This document shows, one piece after another, positions 1 to 11,660 of a DNA stretch of 64,000 nucleotides. The notes beneath the pieces were generated by a model that ran no database searches, had not been told where the DNA came from, and saw nothing but the letters and a program-made list of their open reading frames with translations. Each line of letters opens with the position of its first letter. Within the stretch, counting starts at the first letter, position 1. Location: NCBI GenBank assembly GCA_023014365.1, contig JAEBUN010000009.1:62001-126000 (forward strand). Reading direction: 5' to 3'. The DNA is from Lepiota brunneoincarnata. Its lineage: Eukaryota > Basidiomycota > Agaricomycetes > Agaricales > Agaricaceae. Made by a program: the position numbers and the translations under genes.

Positions 1-152
1 GGTTGCATTGGGCATGGATGGGTTGTGGGTTATCAGCCAAGGTAAGGGCCTGTGTGGTAAGATGGTCAGTGAGGTGGGCTGCAAGCATTCATGCTTTGAT
101 GGTAGCAGGGGACACACCAGGTAATGGATGCTGTGGGCTGAGTGCACCATTG
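1..152. other. Unidentified repeat-like flank of Tc1-like element 1
   Basis: This stretch is continuous with the sequence starting at 1751 once the Tc1-like element at 155-1748 is removed; the shared TA is at 153-154 and 1749-1750. A short open frame crosses it, but its translation shows no domain I recognise and it runs into the transposon end. I call no gene. Confidence 0.4.
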
Positions 153-154
153 TA

Positions 155-1748
155 CAGTGGGTCAAAAAACTGTCCCAATGTTTTCACCATTTGGAAAGAT
201 CAGCTAATAGTGGACCAAGGTGATTACATCAATACTTGGGAAAATAGACAATGATAATATAGTGTATTGAGATCCTGAACCCATTTAAATCACATGATTT
301 GTCTGAGAAGTAATGGATTAATTAATCATTTAAAATATAAACTCATTGGGACAGTTGTTTGACCCTCTGTCATTTTCCTAAAATCTGGTTTTGGACAGGC
401 CAAATCAATACCAAATCAAATGTGGGGATAACAAAAACTGTTATGTGACCTCTTCTATATCACATGATCATATTGAAATCACTTCAACCACATTTTCTTC
501 TTACTATTACATTATAGAAGCTATATCTTCTACCCAGTACTCTTAAGTCATTTTTCTTCTTCAGAATGGCTATTCCCTGTAATAAACTCAGTCCAGACTG
601 GTCCAGGAAAGGGTACTATTGAGTGGATCAAGAAAGAAGTTGATCAAGATAAGGAAAACAACAAAAGAGGACAGCCCTCCATACTTTCTTCTCAGAATAA
701 ACAATCAATAATTTATTAGATCACTACTGGGAAGCTGGACAATGCTGTTCAAGCTACTCAGTTCATCTCCTCTATCTGCCCCACTCCTGTCACACTTCAA
801 ACAATCTGAAATATGCTCAAGAAGAACAATTTCTGGTCTGTTATTAAGACCAAATGACCTCTTCTTAAGAAGCAATACTGAATTGCTTACTTCAAATTGC
901 CCATGAGCACAAGGATTGGACTATGGAAGATTGAAAATAGATATTATGGATAGATGAAATAAAAACCAACAAGCTTGGGTCATATGGGAAGATGTATAAG
1001 GGGGAAGGACTCTTAGACAAAACTATTATTCCTACTGCTAAGCATGAATGCAGTGGTAACATTACAGTATGACAGGCTATGCAGTGGAAAGGAGTAGGAA
1101 TGCTAGTAGAAGTTGAGAGGATCATAGATATAGAGCAGTACTGTGAGATTTTGGAGTGTGGGATAGTGAACAACTTTGAAACTTTAGAGATAGAGGAGGA
1201 GGAGTGGATATTTAAGTAGGACAATGACCCAAAATACAAGTCTAGAAGGGCAATAGAGTGGTTTGAAGATAACAATATGCAAATTCTACTATAGCTTGCA
1301 CAATTTCCTAACTCCAATTCCATTGAATACCCCTGGGTATACCTGAAGGACTGGTTCAAGGGAATATGAGAAACCATCTGAGGGAATACATGAACTATGG
1401 AACAGGTTGGTGGTAAAGTGGGATAGGATTGCTGCAGAAAGGTGTCAAAAACTTATAAAAAGCATGACCAGAAGGCTTTAAGGCAGCTATCAAGGCAAAA
1501 AGAGGCTATACAATGTATAAATTAGGAAAATGATAGAGGGTCAAAAAACTGTCCCAATGAGTTAATACCCTAAATGACCAATGACCCCACCACCCCTCAG
1601 GATGAATCATGTGATTTGAATGGATTTGGGTTCTCAATATGCTATATTATCATTGTCTATTTCCCAAGTATTTATGTAATCACCTTGGTCTACTATTAGC
1701 TGATCTTTCCAAATGGTGAAAACATTGGGACAGTTTTTTGACCCACTG
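155..1748 (+). mobile_element. Decayed Tc1/mariner-like transposon, copy 1
   Basis: The element starts CAGTGGGTCAAAAAACTGTC and ends with the inverted complement, and is flanked by TA on both sides (153-154, 1749-1750). It is 1594 bp, the same length as the related copy at 28311-29904. The terminal inverted repeats are long, about 215 bp (155-369 and 1534-1748). Each one also ends on its inner side with an inverted copy of the outer tip (344-369 and 1534-1559). The core holds a broken transposase frame. TA target duplication and a DDE-type core place it in Tc1/mariner; the exact clade is not assigned. Confidence 0.9.
566..1522 (+). pseudogene. Tc1-like transposase remnant (copy 1)
   Basis: Read on the plus strand, the core shows pieces of a Tc1-type transposase: a start-like ATG after AT-rich leader, a motif resembling WSDETK reduced to a stop-ridden stretch near 950, a [12 protein letters not shown] segment near 1220 and a PNSIE-like segment near 1315, matching the second and third acidic residues of a DDE triad. 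Many stops and frameshifts interrupt it, so it cannot make a functional protein. The better-preserved sister at 28722-29677 confirms the reading. Many of the stops look like C to T or G to A changes. Confidence 0.75.
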
Positions 1749-1750
1749 TA

Positions 1751-2935
1751 TGTGCTGGCAGGCCATGGGATGCCAGTCAGCAGTGGAGAGGTGTCAGATA
1801 GGTTTGTTAGGAGGCTAGGTGGTGAAAATACACTGGTGGATGTGTTAGGTATATGGTGTATATTTCAAATGTGTTGTTGGACACACCAAACACATCTGGG
1901 TACTAAGCCAGTCCCATATATCTGTGTTGGTGAGCTAGATGAGTATAAGAGTGGAGATGGTGGTGGTGAGATTTGTGGTGGTGGTAATGTTACAGGTGGA
2001 AAATATTGCAAGTGTAGCTGTAGTGGGGGTGAGAGTTGGTTGTGGAAGTAGAAGTGAGATGGGGGGCAAGGTGAACTTGGCAAAAAATGAACATGAGGTG
2101 TCATGTGATTAGGATTTTAAAATATTCAGTTTTATTTGCATTTATCAGTGAAGTGGAAATTGAGCCAACACATTGGAGACCATTTTGAGGCCAAGCCATA
2201 TACTATCAATCCTCAAAATGTCCATGTGAGCAAGCAGAGGCCATTGGGTATCTTCTTAGAGGACATGGAGGACATTTCATTTTTACTGAGCATCACCTAT
2301 CAAGTACAGGTACAGCTGACAGCCCTAATGCATGAGTCCAACCAAGTGATGTAATACTGTGTCAAATATCAAGTGTACAGCTCAATGTTTATTGTTTTCT
2401 CTTGTGCCTTCTATTTCATATTTTTCATGGACACCTGGATGTGGATGATTGAGCTCTTATTATAATTTGAGTAGCAACTACAATTGGTCTAAATTCTCCC
2501 ATAAATAGTGGTACTCAGGTAGATAGGTAGCCTTACTAGGATCTAATCTTCCTTTTGGATCCTGGGTGCATAATGTACTCACTTGTTATCTCTGGTAGAT
2601 ACTAATCTTCATGTTTGGGTGCTAGTGATTTCATCCAGATTCTGTCTCAACATGTGACTCTGTGTAAATATTCTCATTATACAGCCAGTTACATATCTGG
2701 TGGGTCAACAATTTCTTACCCTAACATACCCTGCCCACCCTAACATCAATTTTATTGGTAAGTAGAAAAACCATTTGACCAGGAATTGCAAGTGATTTCA
2801 ATATCCTACAAGCAATTGACTCACTATGGAAATGGAGTTACAAATACACATCATCTGCATCACCTCGTCTGTTGTAAAATGAATGGTACCAGGACATGTG
2901 AGGTACTCCTGGGCTGCCCAACCCCTATTTTCTGG
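1751..2935. other. AT-rich intergenic or old repeat, no gene recognised
   Basis: About 1.2 kb between the Tc1-like element and the first clear gene. Several short open frames occur, for example 2136-2354, but none has a recognisable domain, intron pattern or convincing start. The stretch at 1751-2100 continues the unidentified sequence at 1-152. Base composition changes at about 2900, where the gene island begins. Confidence 0.4.
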
Positions 2936-2937
2936 GA

Positions 2938-3819
2938 TTAGGGGGCCAGGGCTGGCTCGATGTTGGAGCGACCTGAACGCTCACGCCTTTCATGACCGTG
3001 AGGAGCGGTGGACTCGGGAATGTCCCCAAATAGATCAATCAGTCGCTGGATGGTGATCTCTATTACACAACGGAAGGAGCGGATTGGGGGGTAGACCATT
3101 TGACATCATGGGACATGTGAATCGATTCCCCTACATATACGGACCGAACGCCAGCACTAGCCACTACATCCTTGCTATCTGCTGTCTGCCATCGGCCAAT
3201 ATCACGATTGCGCCAGTGCCTGGGAGAGCGCCTTCCGAACCAGATACAGGCTGTGAAGGCGGCTGCGATGATTGCCAGTGCACCCAGTATACCTCCCGCT
3301 ATTGCACCCTTGTTGCTGGAACCATTTTCGCTGGCCGGTTTCGGCAAGCTGGGAATTAATGGTGTGGGGACTCCGTGAATAGATAGAGCGGGTGCAAGGG
3401 TGACTGTTGACAGAGATATCAACCCCGATGAGGTGAAGGTGACAGTGATGCGAGAGATGACCGGAGTAGATAGGAAGAAGCCGACAGTGCTTGTTGTAAC
3501 CACAGTGCTCGTCATCGTTCGCGTCAGGCTTGGAGCTGTAACTGTGTTACTCGGCGCAGCAGGGACTGTGGACACTGGATTCACAGAGACCTGGCGTCCG
3601 AGAACTAGAGCCTGAACAGCAAACACTACAATGTGCAGCTTAAGGATGGTAGCGAGGAACAACGTAGTGAGGGTGCTGGAATAAAGATGGGCGCTAGATG
3701 CTGTGCGGTCCAGGGACCTCTATGATAGGCAGATGATGCCTGTGCGGCTGAAAATAGTATTTTATTCATGACCAAAGCTTCAGCTTCCTCTCCCACTCGA
3801 ATACTCACGCTCCCAACAT
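2938..3819 (-). CDS. Mucin-like single-pass membrane protein (possible frameshift)
   Basis: I read two exons: 3819-3809, beginning MLGA, then a 133-bp intron (3808-3676) and a long second exon. The N-terminus is a hydrophobic signal peptide (about residues 1-30, ending near LVLGRQ). A Ser/Thr/Val-rich extracellular stretch follows, with no cysteine framework, then a transmembrane segment (GAIAGGILGALAIIAAAF) and a basic stop-transfer RRSPRHWRNR. This is the architecture of fungal WSC- or mucin-type surface sensors, although no WSC domain is visible. The frame stops at 3063. Reading one base shifted from the G-run at 3086-3091 adds about 45 coding-like residues, ending at 2938. The function is not known. 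The start lies about 60 bp from the divergent gene beginning at 3880. Confidence 0.6.
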
Positions 3820-3879
3820 AAAAAGAGGTGTCCTGTGGGCTGGCGCCGTTGCTTCCCGCTCGTGGGACTTGCATTCCCT

Positions 3880-4761
3880 ATGTACTTTCTGTCTTTTTTT
3901 GCCCTCTTTCTCGCTTTACTTGCTCATCTCTCTTTCGTGAATGTGGGGGCTGTCAGCTTGAAAGGACGAGATGACGACCTTCCTGCACGAGTTCCGTACG
4001 TCTTCCCGCCCCCCGGAACAAACGAGGTTGGTCGGGTTGCGTATGCTTACAGAGTTCACCTCCTGATTAAAAATAGATTGCGGACGAGATTCGTTCGAGA
4101 CGCGCAAACGGGACACTCCTTGACCTTGACGGTGTTCTGTAGGTTGAGTACTACTCATCAACCTTTTTCACATACCAAATTGTCATCCGGTAAAGGTTGA
4201 ACGCCCCTCTAGTTGCAAGGGGATGGAACGACCTTGCCGGTGTCATTCGGGATCAGAATTCGTTGCCCGGAACGATGCGCGAGTTATTTGTGAGAGTTGA
4301 ATCACGGTTTCAGGGCCTTTGCAAACTCATATCTCCTATCCAGATTTTGCGTGTGGCTGCTCTGAATAATGCGGCTTATGAGTGGTGCGTCTGTGCTAAT
4401 TGAACAATCCGACGCTGTCTGATGCATGAAGTTTCTCAGGCTCCAACATGAATCTGTCGGTCGTTCTGAAGGGCTGACAACAGAACAGCTCACTGCCATC
4501 CGCTTTACCCCTGCGTTCGGAGCCAAGGCGGCAACCAGGACACTTGGCCCTTCACTGACCGCCGCGTTGGACTTTTGTGACTGGATAACAAAGGGTGTCA
4601 ATGTCCCGGATAAAGTTTTCCAAACCCTGCAACAGTTTCTCAATGATCAACAAATGGTTGAAGCAACAGCCACTGCGGGCTTTTATAATCTCGTTAGCCG
4701 GTTCGTCGAGGCTCTGAATGTAGATGCCAAGATGAATGTTAAGGTTCCGGTTCCAAAGTGA
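3880..4761 (+). CDS. Carboxymuconolactone decarboxylase-like (AhpD-fold) protein
   Basis: Four exons can be read: 3880-4026, 4077-4138, 4196-4289 with 4344-4384, and 4440-4761; introns are 4027-4076, 4139-4195, 4290-4343 and 4385-4439. The joined protein reads LPARVPYVFPPPGTNE, then IADEIRSRR, LLNAPLVARGWNDLAGVIRD, TMRELF, and a helical C-terminal half. This matches the fungal carboxymuconolactone-decarboxylase-like family, which often lacks the CxxC of AhpD; none is visible here. The start is uncertain. The in-frame ATG at 3880 gives a hydrophobic leader unusual for the family, whereas the ATG at 3971 sits where the family normally starts but is out of frame by one base. Biochemical role in fungi is not established. 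Confidence 0.75.
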
Positions 4762-4972
4762 CATATACAGTAGTCATAGTTTGTCATTCGTCCAAAATCT
4801 CCATGGTACAAGACAAAAATAAAACTAGGAGGCTAGTCAGCACGATATACGGGGACGGATAGATAGACAATAACGAGAAAGCGAGTAAAACTCTGCAATA
4901 TAGGTAAAGAATGAGGAATAAGCCAAGAAGACTACGACAAAGTGAGGCCCAGGTAAAGTGGTAGCGATTATA
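4762..4972. other. Convergent 3' intergenic spacer
   Basis: 211 bp separate the stop of the decarboxylase-like gene from the stop of RAD21. The two genes converge, so this holds both 3' ends. No further coding sequence is visible. Confidence 0.6.
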
Positions 4973-7335
4973 TCATGCTGTAGATAATTCCTGTGTATCA
5001 AGTGAATGTTGGTGCTGCTGCACCCACAGTCTAGGCTTAGCCCACACTTCAATGTTCTCGAATGGAGCAGATTGTTTGATTTGCACGCAGTCGCGCGTCC
5101 CAAGAACCAGCAACTCAAAAAAGAACGAGCTTGCGGCTCTCCTTGTGGCCTAGAGTTTAAAGTGGCGTGTGAGGTTGTGAATGAATTAACCAGACCCCTT
5201 CATACCTTGTCCGCCATCTGTCGGAAACTCAATACTTTCTCTGCACCTCCGGCATCGGAGTCCAATTCTTTGCGAACAAGTCCTAATGCCTTGACGGTAT
5301 TCTTGCTGTAACCTTTCCCCTCGTCTACCGTATCGTCCGCTTCGTTCTGGGTTTGTGTTTGGGACTGCGACTGGTTGATGGGCCTGGAGTCGAAAATAGC
5401 GATTGGACAATCCACATCAGCGTATGTTTCCTCGTTCTCATCCAGCAAAACTTCGTCAAGTGTAGGAGTAGACAATTGTGTGAGCTCTGAGGGTGCGGCA
5501 GAGTGTGCGCGTTCGAGATCCAACTGGATGGGCCCAGCATCCAAGTCCTTCGCACCGAGGTGGAAATCTTCCATGAGCTGGTCACCAACTTCAACATGGC
5601 CTTCTAAGAGAACATCGTTCCGATCTACATCACTCCCCATGGCTAAGCTTGGTACTAGACTGTCAGCTCGACGAGGTTGTTCGACCTCGTCAACCCCATT
5701 CTGATCTTCCAGGCGAGCTCGTTTGTTCGGAATTTTATCGGCGGATGCTCCGCGGCGTTTATGGTGGACACTTTGTCGGAGTGGGCGCATGAACAAGTTG
5801 ACAAGTTCGGGAGCTAAACCAGGGGGGGCTGCGCAGAAGAAGGATCCATTTGGTGAGTTTCTGACAGGAAGGAAATGGCTGAGAGGATCTTCACGGATTT
5901 CTCTGAGCCTCATTACCGTGGATGATCGGGGCAGAAAGTGTTGCTCGGTGGTGATTTCACTAACGTCTTGAGCGATAGGTACTCCGAATGCGCTTCGTCC
6001 TCGACCATTGACGGCATCGGGGAACTCTGTAATCTCATCTATGATCTGTTTTTTCTCTTTGAACTTGCGTTTTGGTTTGACAGTAGCAGGCCCTTCCATT
6101 CCAGGTATTTCATCCCCAGGTGATGGCGTTGGAGGTGGATCTGAGAGAGGAGATGCTGGAAACTCATGAGCCAACTGTCAGGATGTAGAACTGATACTAT
6201 TAACTCACAAGCACGGGAGAGCGACCTAGTCTGACCAGGAGTTTTCTCTCTCTGTTCTCCGATCATAGGCTCATCAAAACCAATCCCAAAGTCACCCAAG
6301 TCGACCCCCGCCGCATCTGGAAGGTCCATGTCCATATCGGCACCGAATGGATGCTCCGATGGGGCTCGACTCCCACTCTTATGGGACAGGATATCAATCT
6401 CCATGTTGAGGGTGTGTCTAGCACCCAGTAAATGCGAACCTATAGATTCAGCAAGACTGGGTGCATCTCGTCCCACTCCGACGCTCCCGTCAATACTCAT
6501 TCGTTCTTCATCTTCGTTCCTCTCCGAGGTCGCTTGGGGCTCATCGCCCCAGTTAATCCCAAGGTCAACATCATTGAAGTCTTGGGAGCCGATGCCATCT
6601 GGGGGACCAATGTCGAATGGATCGTTGGTATCAAATTGTTGAAAATCATCTGCAGTACGCAGTGTGATGTCATCGACACGGGCCTGGTGCTGTCCAGCTG
6701 TTTGGAGCGGCCTGTCTTCAAAGTCCATGCCCCTGCACGCAGGATGTGGGTCAGGGGGAATGCTCCGATCTGGGGACTAGGATAGATTATATTTACCAAT
6801 TTACATCAGGAAGGAGCAAGTCAATGTCAAGATTGCTGGCTTGAAGAGTGATAGCTGTTTTGTTGACGACTAATTGGTCTTCGGTCATGTCAACGACACC
6901 TGGTCGGAACGCCTGAAGATGAAACGGTTGAAGTGTTTGCAGAATGAGGTGATAACATCAGCACCCACCATCTTGATCTTCAGAAGGGCTTCGTTACAAT
7001 CGTCCAGTAGGTACTTGGCTTTGCGACTGTAGATTCGAACGACTCCTAGTAGCAACTGTCCACTTAAACGAAGGGCCATTACTTCGACTTCTGGACCCAT
7101 AATGGCATCTAGAGAGCCAAGAATATTAGGGGCATACTGGATGTCACTGGTTACATACCAACAGATTCCTCAATATCGGTTTGGAGTGTTTGAGTCTTGG
7201 ATAGTTTGCGTTCCATGTGGGCTGCTAGCCATACTTTGCCAAGCGGCCCGCGCCTCGACAAGACAGTTTCTGAGTAAAACTGCAGAGTAAAGGTTGATTT
7301 AAAATGTTTGAGGAAAGATGAACGAGACCCACCAT
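4973..7335 (-). CDS. RAD21: Cohesin subunit RAD21/SCC1 (kleisin)
   Basis: Seven exons were read: 7335-7333, 7279-7159, 7108-6969, 6912-6797, 6732-6209, 6155-5206 and 5149-4973. The first coding exon holds only the ATG. The N-terminal kleisin domain is unmistakable: [49 protein letters not shown] and [15 protein letters not shown]; this part binds SMC3. A long acidic linker (about 140-560) binds SCC3/SA and is cut by separase in the family. The C-terminus ([20 protein letters not shown] to EVWAKPRLW) is the winged helix that binds SMC1. The N-terminal sequence fits mitotic RAD21 better than meiotic REC8, but I cannot exclude the latter. It shares a 128-bp promoter with the divergent PPR gene. 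Confidence 0.93.
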
Positions 7336-7463
7336 AGTTCAAAGAACGCGTCGAGGAAACAGTAAGACGAGTGGATTCATGTTTGAATTGGAATGTGACA
7401 CCGTGACACTGTAACAATGACAACACCAGATTGGGAAAATTATCTTTCCCGAGTTTTTGGAAC
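7336..7463. promoter_or_regulatory. Bidirectional promoter RAD21 / PPR gene
   Basis: Only 128 bp lie between the ATG of RAD21 (minus strand) and the ATG of the PPR gene (plus strand). This must hold both 5' leaders and both promoters. I see no clear TATA box. Confidence 0.55.
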
Positions 7464-9262
7464 ATGATGTCGCGAACATCCTTTCCCTGCCTTTCGCTTC
7501 CCCGTAGGCTGAGGGCTAGCTGCACAAGAAACAGTGAGCTATCTTGGGCCTCTGTCTCATATAAGCTCTCACTCCTTTCAGAGGGAACCGCACACCGATT
7601 TGCATCGACCTTGCAGAGGGCTGAAGCCGAACCTTCTTCCCTCGAACATCCTTTCTCCAGGACACACCAGAACCGTTATGCAGCCAGGATCATGAAGCAA
7701 GAAGAGCGCGGGAAATATACATCCTGCCTATCGTCCGCCGCAGAAATGAAACGCAAGGGCATACCACCAAACCTCACCATCTACAACTCCCTGCTAGCGG
7801 GAGCAGCTGAAGATGGTTTCTGGCTCGACACGTGGGCAATTCTGGATGATATGCTCTTTATGGGTGTACAGCCTAATGCAATGACATTTAACCACCTTTT
7901 GCACGTCCGTACCTATCACAAGCTTTTTCATGTCGAAATCGCCCCTTTAATGTTTGTCTTACAGGCTATCCGCTTCAAACATAATCACCACATCCCCCGA
8001 GTCCTGGAGAAAATGGAAATGTGTGGCGTGAAACCGAATGCTCAGACCCTAGGCACGATTATTATCCGCACCGCTGCTGAGGGCAATTTAGAGATGGCTA
8101 TTCGTCACCTTCTTTCTTTGCCTAAACATAATGTCCTACCGGACCTACAAGCTGTTCAGTCAGTCATCATTCTCTCAGCACGGAATAATCTTGCTCGCCT
8201 CGCCCTTGATCTTGCAAGTTGGTTTGAACGGATATCTACGCGACGCTTAGAGGAAGTTGTTTGGGTCAACTGTTTGATTGCAGCAGCAGAAGCATCATAT
8301 GTATGTTCCCCATTTGCTGCAAAACTAACCTAATGACGAGTAGATAATAGATTGAAGGCATACAGAAATGTTGGCCCATTGTTGTAGGGGACTTCAAAAT
8401 CCTCCTCGACCAAGGGCTATGTGTCTCGGTCCTGAATGCAGCCGCCCGACATGGGCACCCGCAACTAGCAACTGAAGCCTTGCAAATGCTCCAAACCGTC
8501 AATATTACACCTCAAGAGCACCACTTCGCCGCTATAATCGAGGCATTCTGCCGGAAGGATCAGCTTAAAGAGGCCATTCTGGTTCTCGACTTGATGACGA
8601 CCTCCGGCATCGTCCCAAGTGTCGGAACCACGAAACCCATTTCCGAACATACTAAAGGGGATCTGGAGACTATTAACGCAACCTGGAAGCTCATTGAGAG
8701 CCTTTATAAGGAAGGACATCGCCTTGATATCGGAGCACCCCGAGCCATTATTGATGCTGCTGTCGCCCACGGAGATCTTCATCAAGCTCTCGCAATCTAC
8801 AAGGCTCTACCCGAATTCAATGTCTGTCCAGATCTACCAACGTTCAACCTCCTGCTTCGAGCCTGTGTTCGGGCTGGCGATCGTCAAACGGGAGATACCT
8901 TGCTGGCTGATATGAAAACACACAAAATCAAACCAAACCAGGATACCTATGAAGACATGATCCACTTGTGTCTTACTCAACCCATATACGAAGATACGTT
9001 CTTCTATCTCGAGGAGATGAAGGCCGCAGGTTTTAAACCGAACCTGTCTATTTATGGTGCTCTGATGGATAAATGCCTCGACTCAAACGATACACGCTAT
9101 CAGATCGTACTTCAGGAGATGAGGGAATGTGGGTATATTGTACCTCCCGCCATCCAACGTCGCATAGCTGCGAAGTCTTCTCGCAACCTAGCCAATGTTT
9201 CTACAATACCTGGTCTCAGTGACGCAGAACGTAGGTTTATTGAAAGGGGCGGCCTAGTCTAA
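7464..9262 (+). CDS. Pentatricopeptide repeat protein, probably mitochondrial
   Basis: The start is the ATG at 7464 or 7467 (MMSRTSFP...). The Arg/Ser-rich, acid-poor N-terminus looks like a mitochondrial targeting peptide. Introns by splice signals: about 7532-7579 (48 bp, GTGAGC...TTTCAG, length divisible by three), 7905-7964 and 8301-8350. The body is a series of about 35-residue helical pairs with PPR signatures, such as PNLTIYNSLLAGAAEDGFWL, VQPNAMTFNHLLH, VKPNAQTLGTIIIRTAAEGN, VCPDLPTFNLLLRACVRAGD, IKPNQDTYEDMIHLC and FKPNLSIYGALMDKC. In fungi such proteins bind mitochondrial transcripts and help their processing or translation. The specific target cannot be told from sequence. Confidence 0.88.
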
Positions 9263-9304
9263 CTAGTTTTCCTACCTATGTAAACGTATTCCCTAGTTAT
9301 GGGT

Positions 9305-9310
9305 CACGTG
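9305..9310. promoter_or_regulatory. CACGTG E-box upstream of WRNIP1
   Basis: A CACGTG followed by AT lies about 140 bp before the WRNIP1 start. The same CACGTGAT occurs at 17253 and 27359, each close to a gene start in this island. bHLH factors of the Cbf1/USF type bind this core; its use here is inferred. Confidence 0.35.
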
Positions 9311-9447
9311 ATAGCTCAGTTGCAGTAATGTATTTCGAGTTGTGCTAGCATCGAGTCAGTATTACAAGCCCGATTCTGACCTATCGACCTGTTGGAACAC
9401 CGATCCGATATACCTGGTTCCTTGCATCCGGACCGTACCAACACAAC

Positions 9448-11601
9448 ATGGACAACCAGTTTGTAATATGGTAAGTTTCAAACACCCATGCCTACCCCCA
9501 GGTTCAACCCGTTGACCACCATCAACGGAATAGCCCTATATGCAACAAGAACGTTCGTTCACGTATCATCAATAAACACCTTGATGAAGGCTGCTCTGAA
9601 GGTACAACAACCGATAGTAGTTCTTCATCCCAGCCAGATTCAACAGCCATTGGAAGCGTTCCCCGAAAAGGCCACAAACCAAAACCAGTGGCTTTGGCCC
9701 CCATCTTTACTTCGAGCATAAAGGGGAAATGTTCCAACACACTACCATCAACCTCTCATTCACAACGAATGGAGCAGCTTCATACAGGCTCAGCCGCACC
9801 CCAGTTTAAACGCCCCTCCGAGGCCGACTCGCCAATATCCCCTGCCAAACGGAAAAAATTGTCGAATCCCAGGACCGCCATTCCGTTTGCAGAGAGGCTC
9901 AGACCAAAATATTTCTCAGAATTCATTGGGCAGGCGCATTTGACCGAACCAGGCTCTTTATTAGCAACAATACTTCAGGCAAATGTAAACTGGTCCATAA
10001 TTCTTTGGGGACCTCCGGGGTGCCGTTCATATAATTTCTGTTGGTGCTACTGTTCTGACTCGGCTGCGTAGGTGTGGCAAGACGAGTTTGGCCAAATTAT
10101 TAGCGGAACGCGGCGATGCGATTTTCAAGGAAATGAGTGCGACTGCTTCAGGAATTACTGAAGTGAAGTCCGTTTTAGAGGAAGCAAAGAGGACGCTTTC
10201 TCTTCTCGGTAGGTGAGCAGGCAATCATTGACTATGCAAGACATAGATAATCGGGATCGTCTAGGAGAACGATCTTGTTTCTCGACGAGATCCATCGTTT
10301 TAATAAAGCTCAGCAGGTGCGCGCAGAGCCGCCTTTCGGGTATCTGTCACGACTAACTAGTGTGCTCATTCAGGACATCTTTCTCCCATCGATTGAGCGG
10401 GGCCATATTCAGGTATGGACCCCACAACATTAACACTGTGAAAGCGTTTCTAATGTTCACATAACAAATCCATAGCTCATCGGCGCAACTACCGAGAATC
10501 CATCCTTCCGTCTCACAAGCCCGTTACTGAGTCGCTGCAGGTGATTTTCTCCTATTATCGCGGGTCCACTTTCCATTGACATCAGTAAAGAGTACTGCAA
10601 CTCGAACCACTGTCTGATCGAGACATGTTAGAACTACTGACTCGAGCCGTAGAAAGAGTGAAGAATGAAGAGGATCAACAAGATAAGAAACTAAAGCCAA
10701 CAGAGATCCTCGACGCTGATTCGCTAGGACCTGATCATCAGCTACAAATAAAGCCTGGAATAATATCGAGAATTGTTTCGATGGCGGGAGGAGATGCGCG
10801 AAAAGCGTTATCCCTCCTTGAAATTGTCCTTCGGTCGCCGAAAGGGGCACCGGAGGAACGGATCATGGGTGCCTTGAAGCAATCTTTGGTGGTGTCGTAT
10901 GACCGTGCGGGAGACGATCACTATGACATGATTTCGGCCTTGCATAAGAGCATCCGGGGTAGTCATGGAGACGCAGCCATGTACTGGCTCGCGAGAATGC
11001 TGACAGCTGGCGAAGATCCTATCTTTATCGCCCGACGTATGGTCGTATGTGCCAGTGAAGATATTGGATTAGCCGACAAGCACGCATTACCATTGGTGAG
11101 TAAGATTAACGGTCGGATGGCCCCCAACTAATTATTTGCTAAGGCGATGGCAACCTTTCAGGCATGCCAAGTGATTGGGATGCCAGAATGCCGGATCAAT
11201 CTCGCGCACCTTGTCGTTTACCTATCCGAAGCACCCAAGTCTACCCGAGCCTATGAAGCCTATAGCAGAGCAGAGGAGGTAGCCAAGAAGACGGCCTTGA
11301 TCCCTGTGCCCATGCAGATACGCAACGCACAGACGACACTTATGGAAAAGATGGGGTATGGCAAGGACTACCACTATGACCCAGATTATAGGTCAGTTGG
11401 CCAGAGCTGCAATGGCTTGATATTGACCGAAACATCTGCAGACACCCGGTACACAACGACTATCTGCCGCCAGAACTGGTTAAGAGTAAATTTCTGTTGA
11501 AAGAAGGAGATACAAGTGGAAAGATTTGGGATGAGCAAGCGTTATGTGAATGGGAGAGAGACTCGAATGGGGGGGAGAAGTGGGACGGGCGAGATGCTTA
11601 G
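9448..11601 (+). CDS. MGS1: AAA+ ATPase WRNIP1/MGS1 (clamp-loader-like)
   Basis: Nine exons: 9448-9470, 9534-10019, 10072-10212, 10265-10316, 10374-10412, 10476-10540, 10591-11095, 11144-11391 and 11442-11601. The N-terminus has a UBZ4 ubiquitin-binding zinc finger completed across intron 1 (CPICNKNV...HLDEGC). Next comes a basic, proline-rich linker, then the AAA+ module: Walker A GPPGCGKTS (built across the 10020-10071 intron), Walker B TILFLDEIH, and sensor 1 GATTENPSF. The RarA-type C-terminus follows (GGDARKALSLLE, ASEDIGLAD, ACQVIGMPECRINLA). The family acts at stalled replication forks with PCNA and RAD18 in the nucleus. Length and domain order are normal, and no damage was seen. Confidence 0.93.
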
Positions 11602-11660
11602 TCAGCAGATATAGATGATTGAGATGATTCACAAAAAGGCTTTACATTCTGTCCTTGACC

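Noticed and set aside
2136..2354. Small plus-strand open frame as a gene
   Set aside because: No domain, no splice structure, AT-rich repeat setting.
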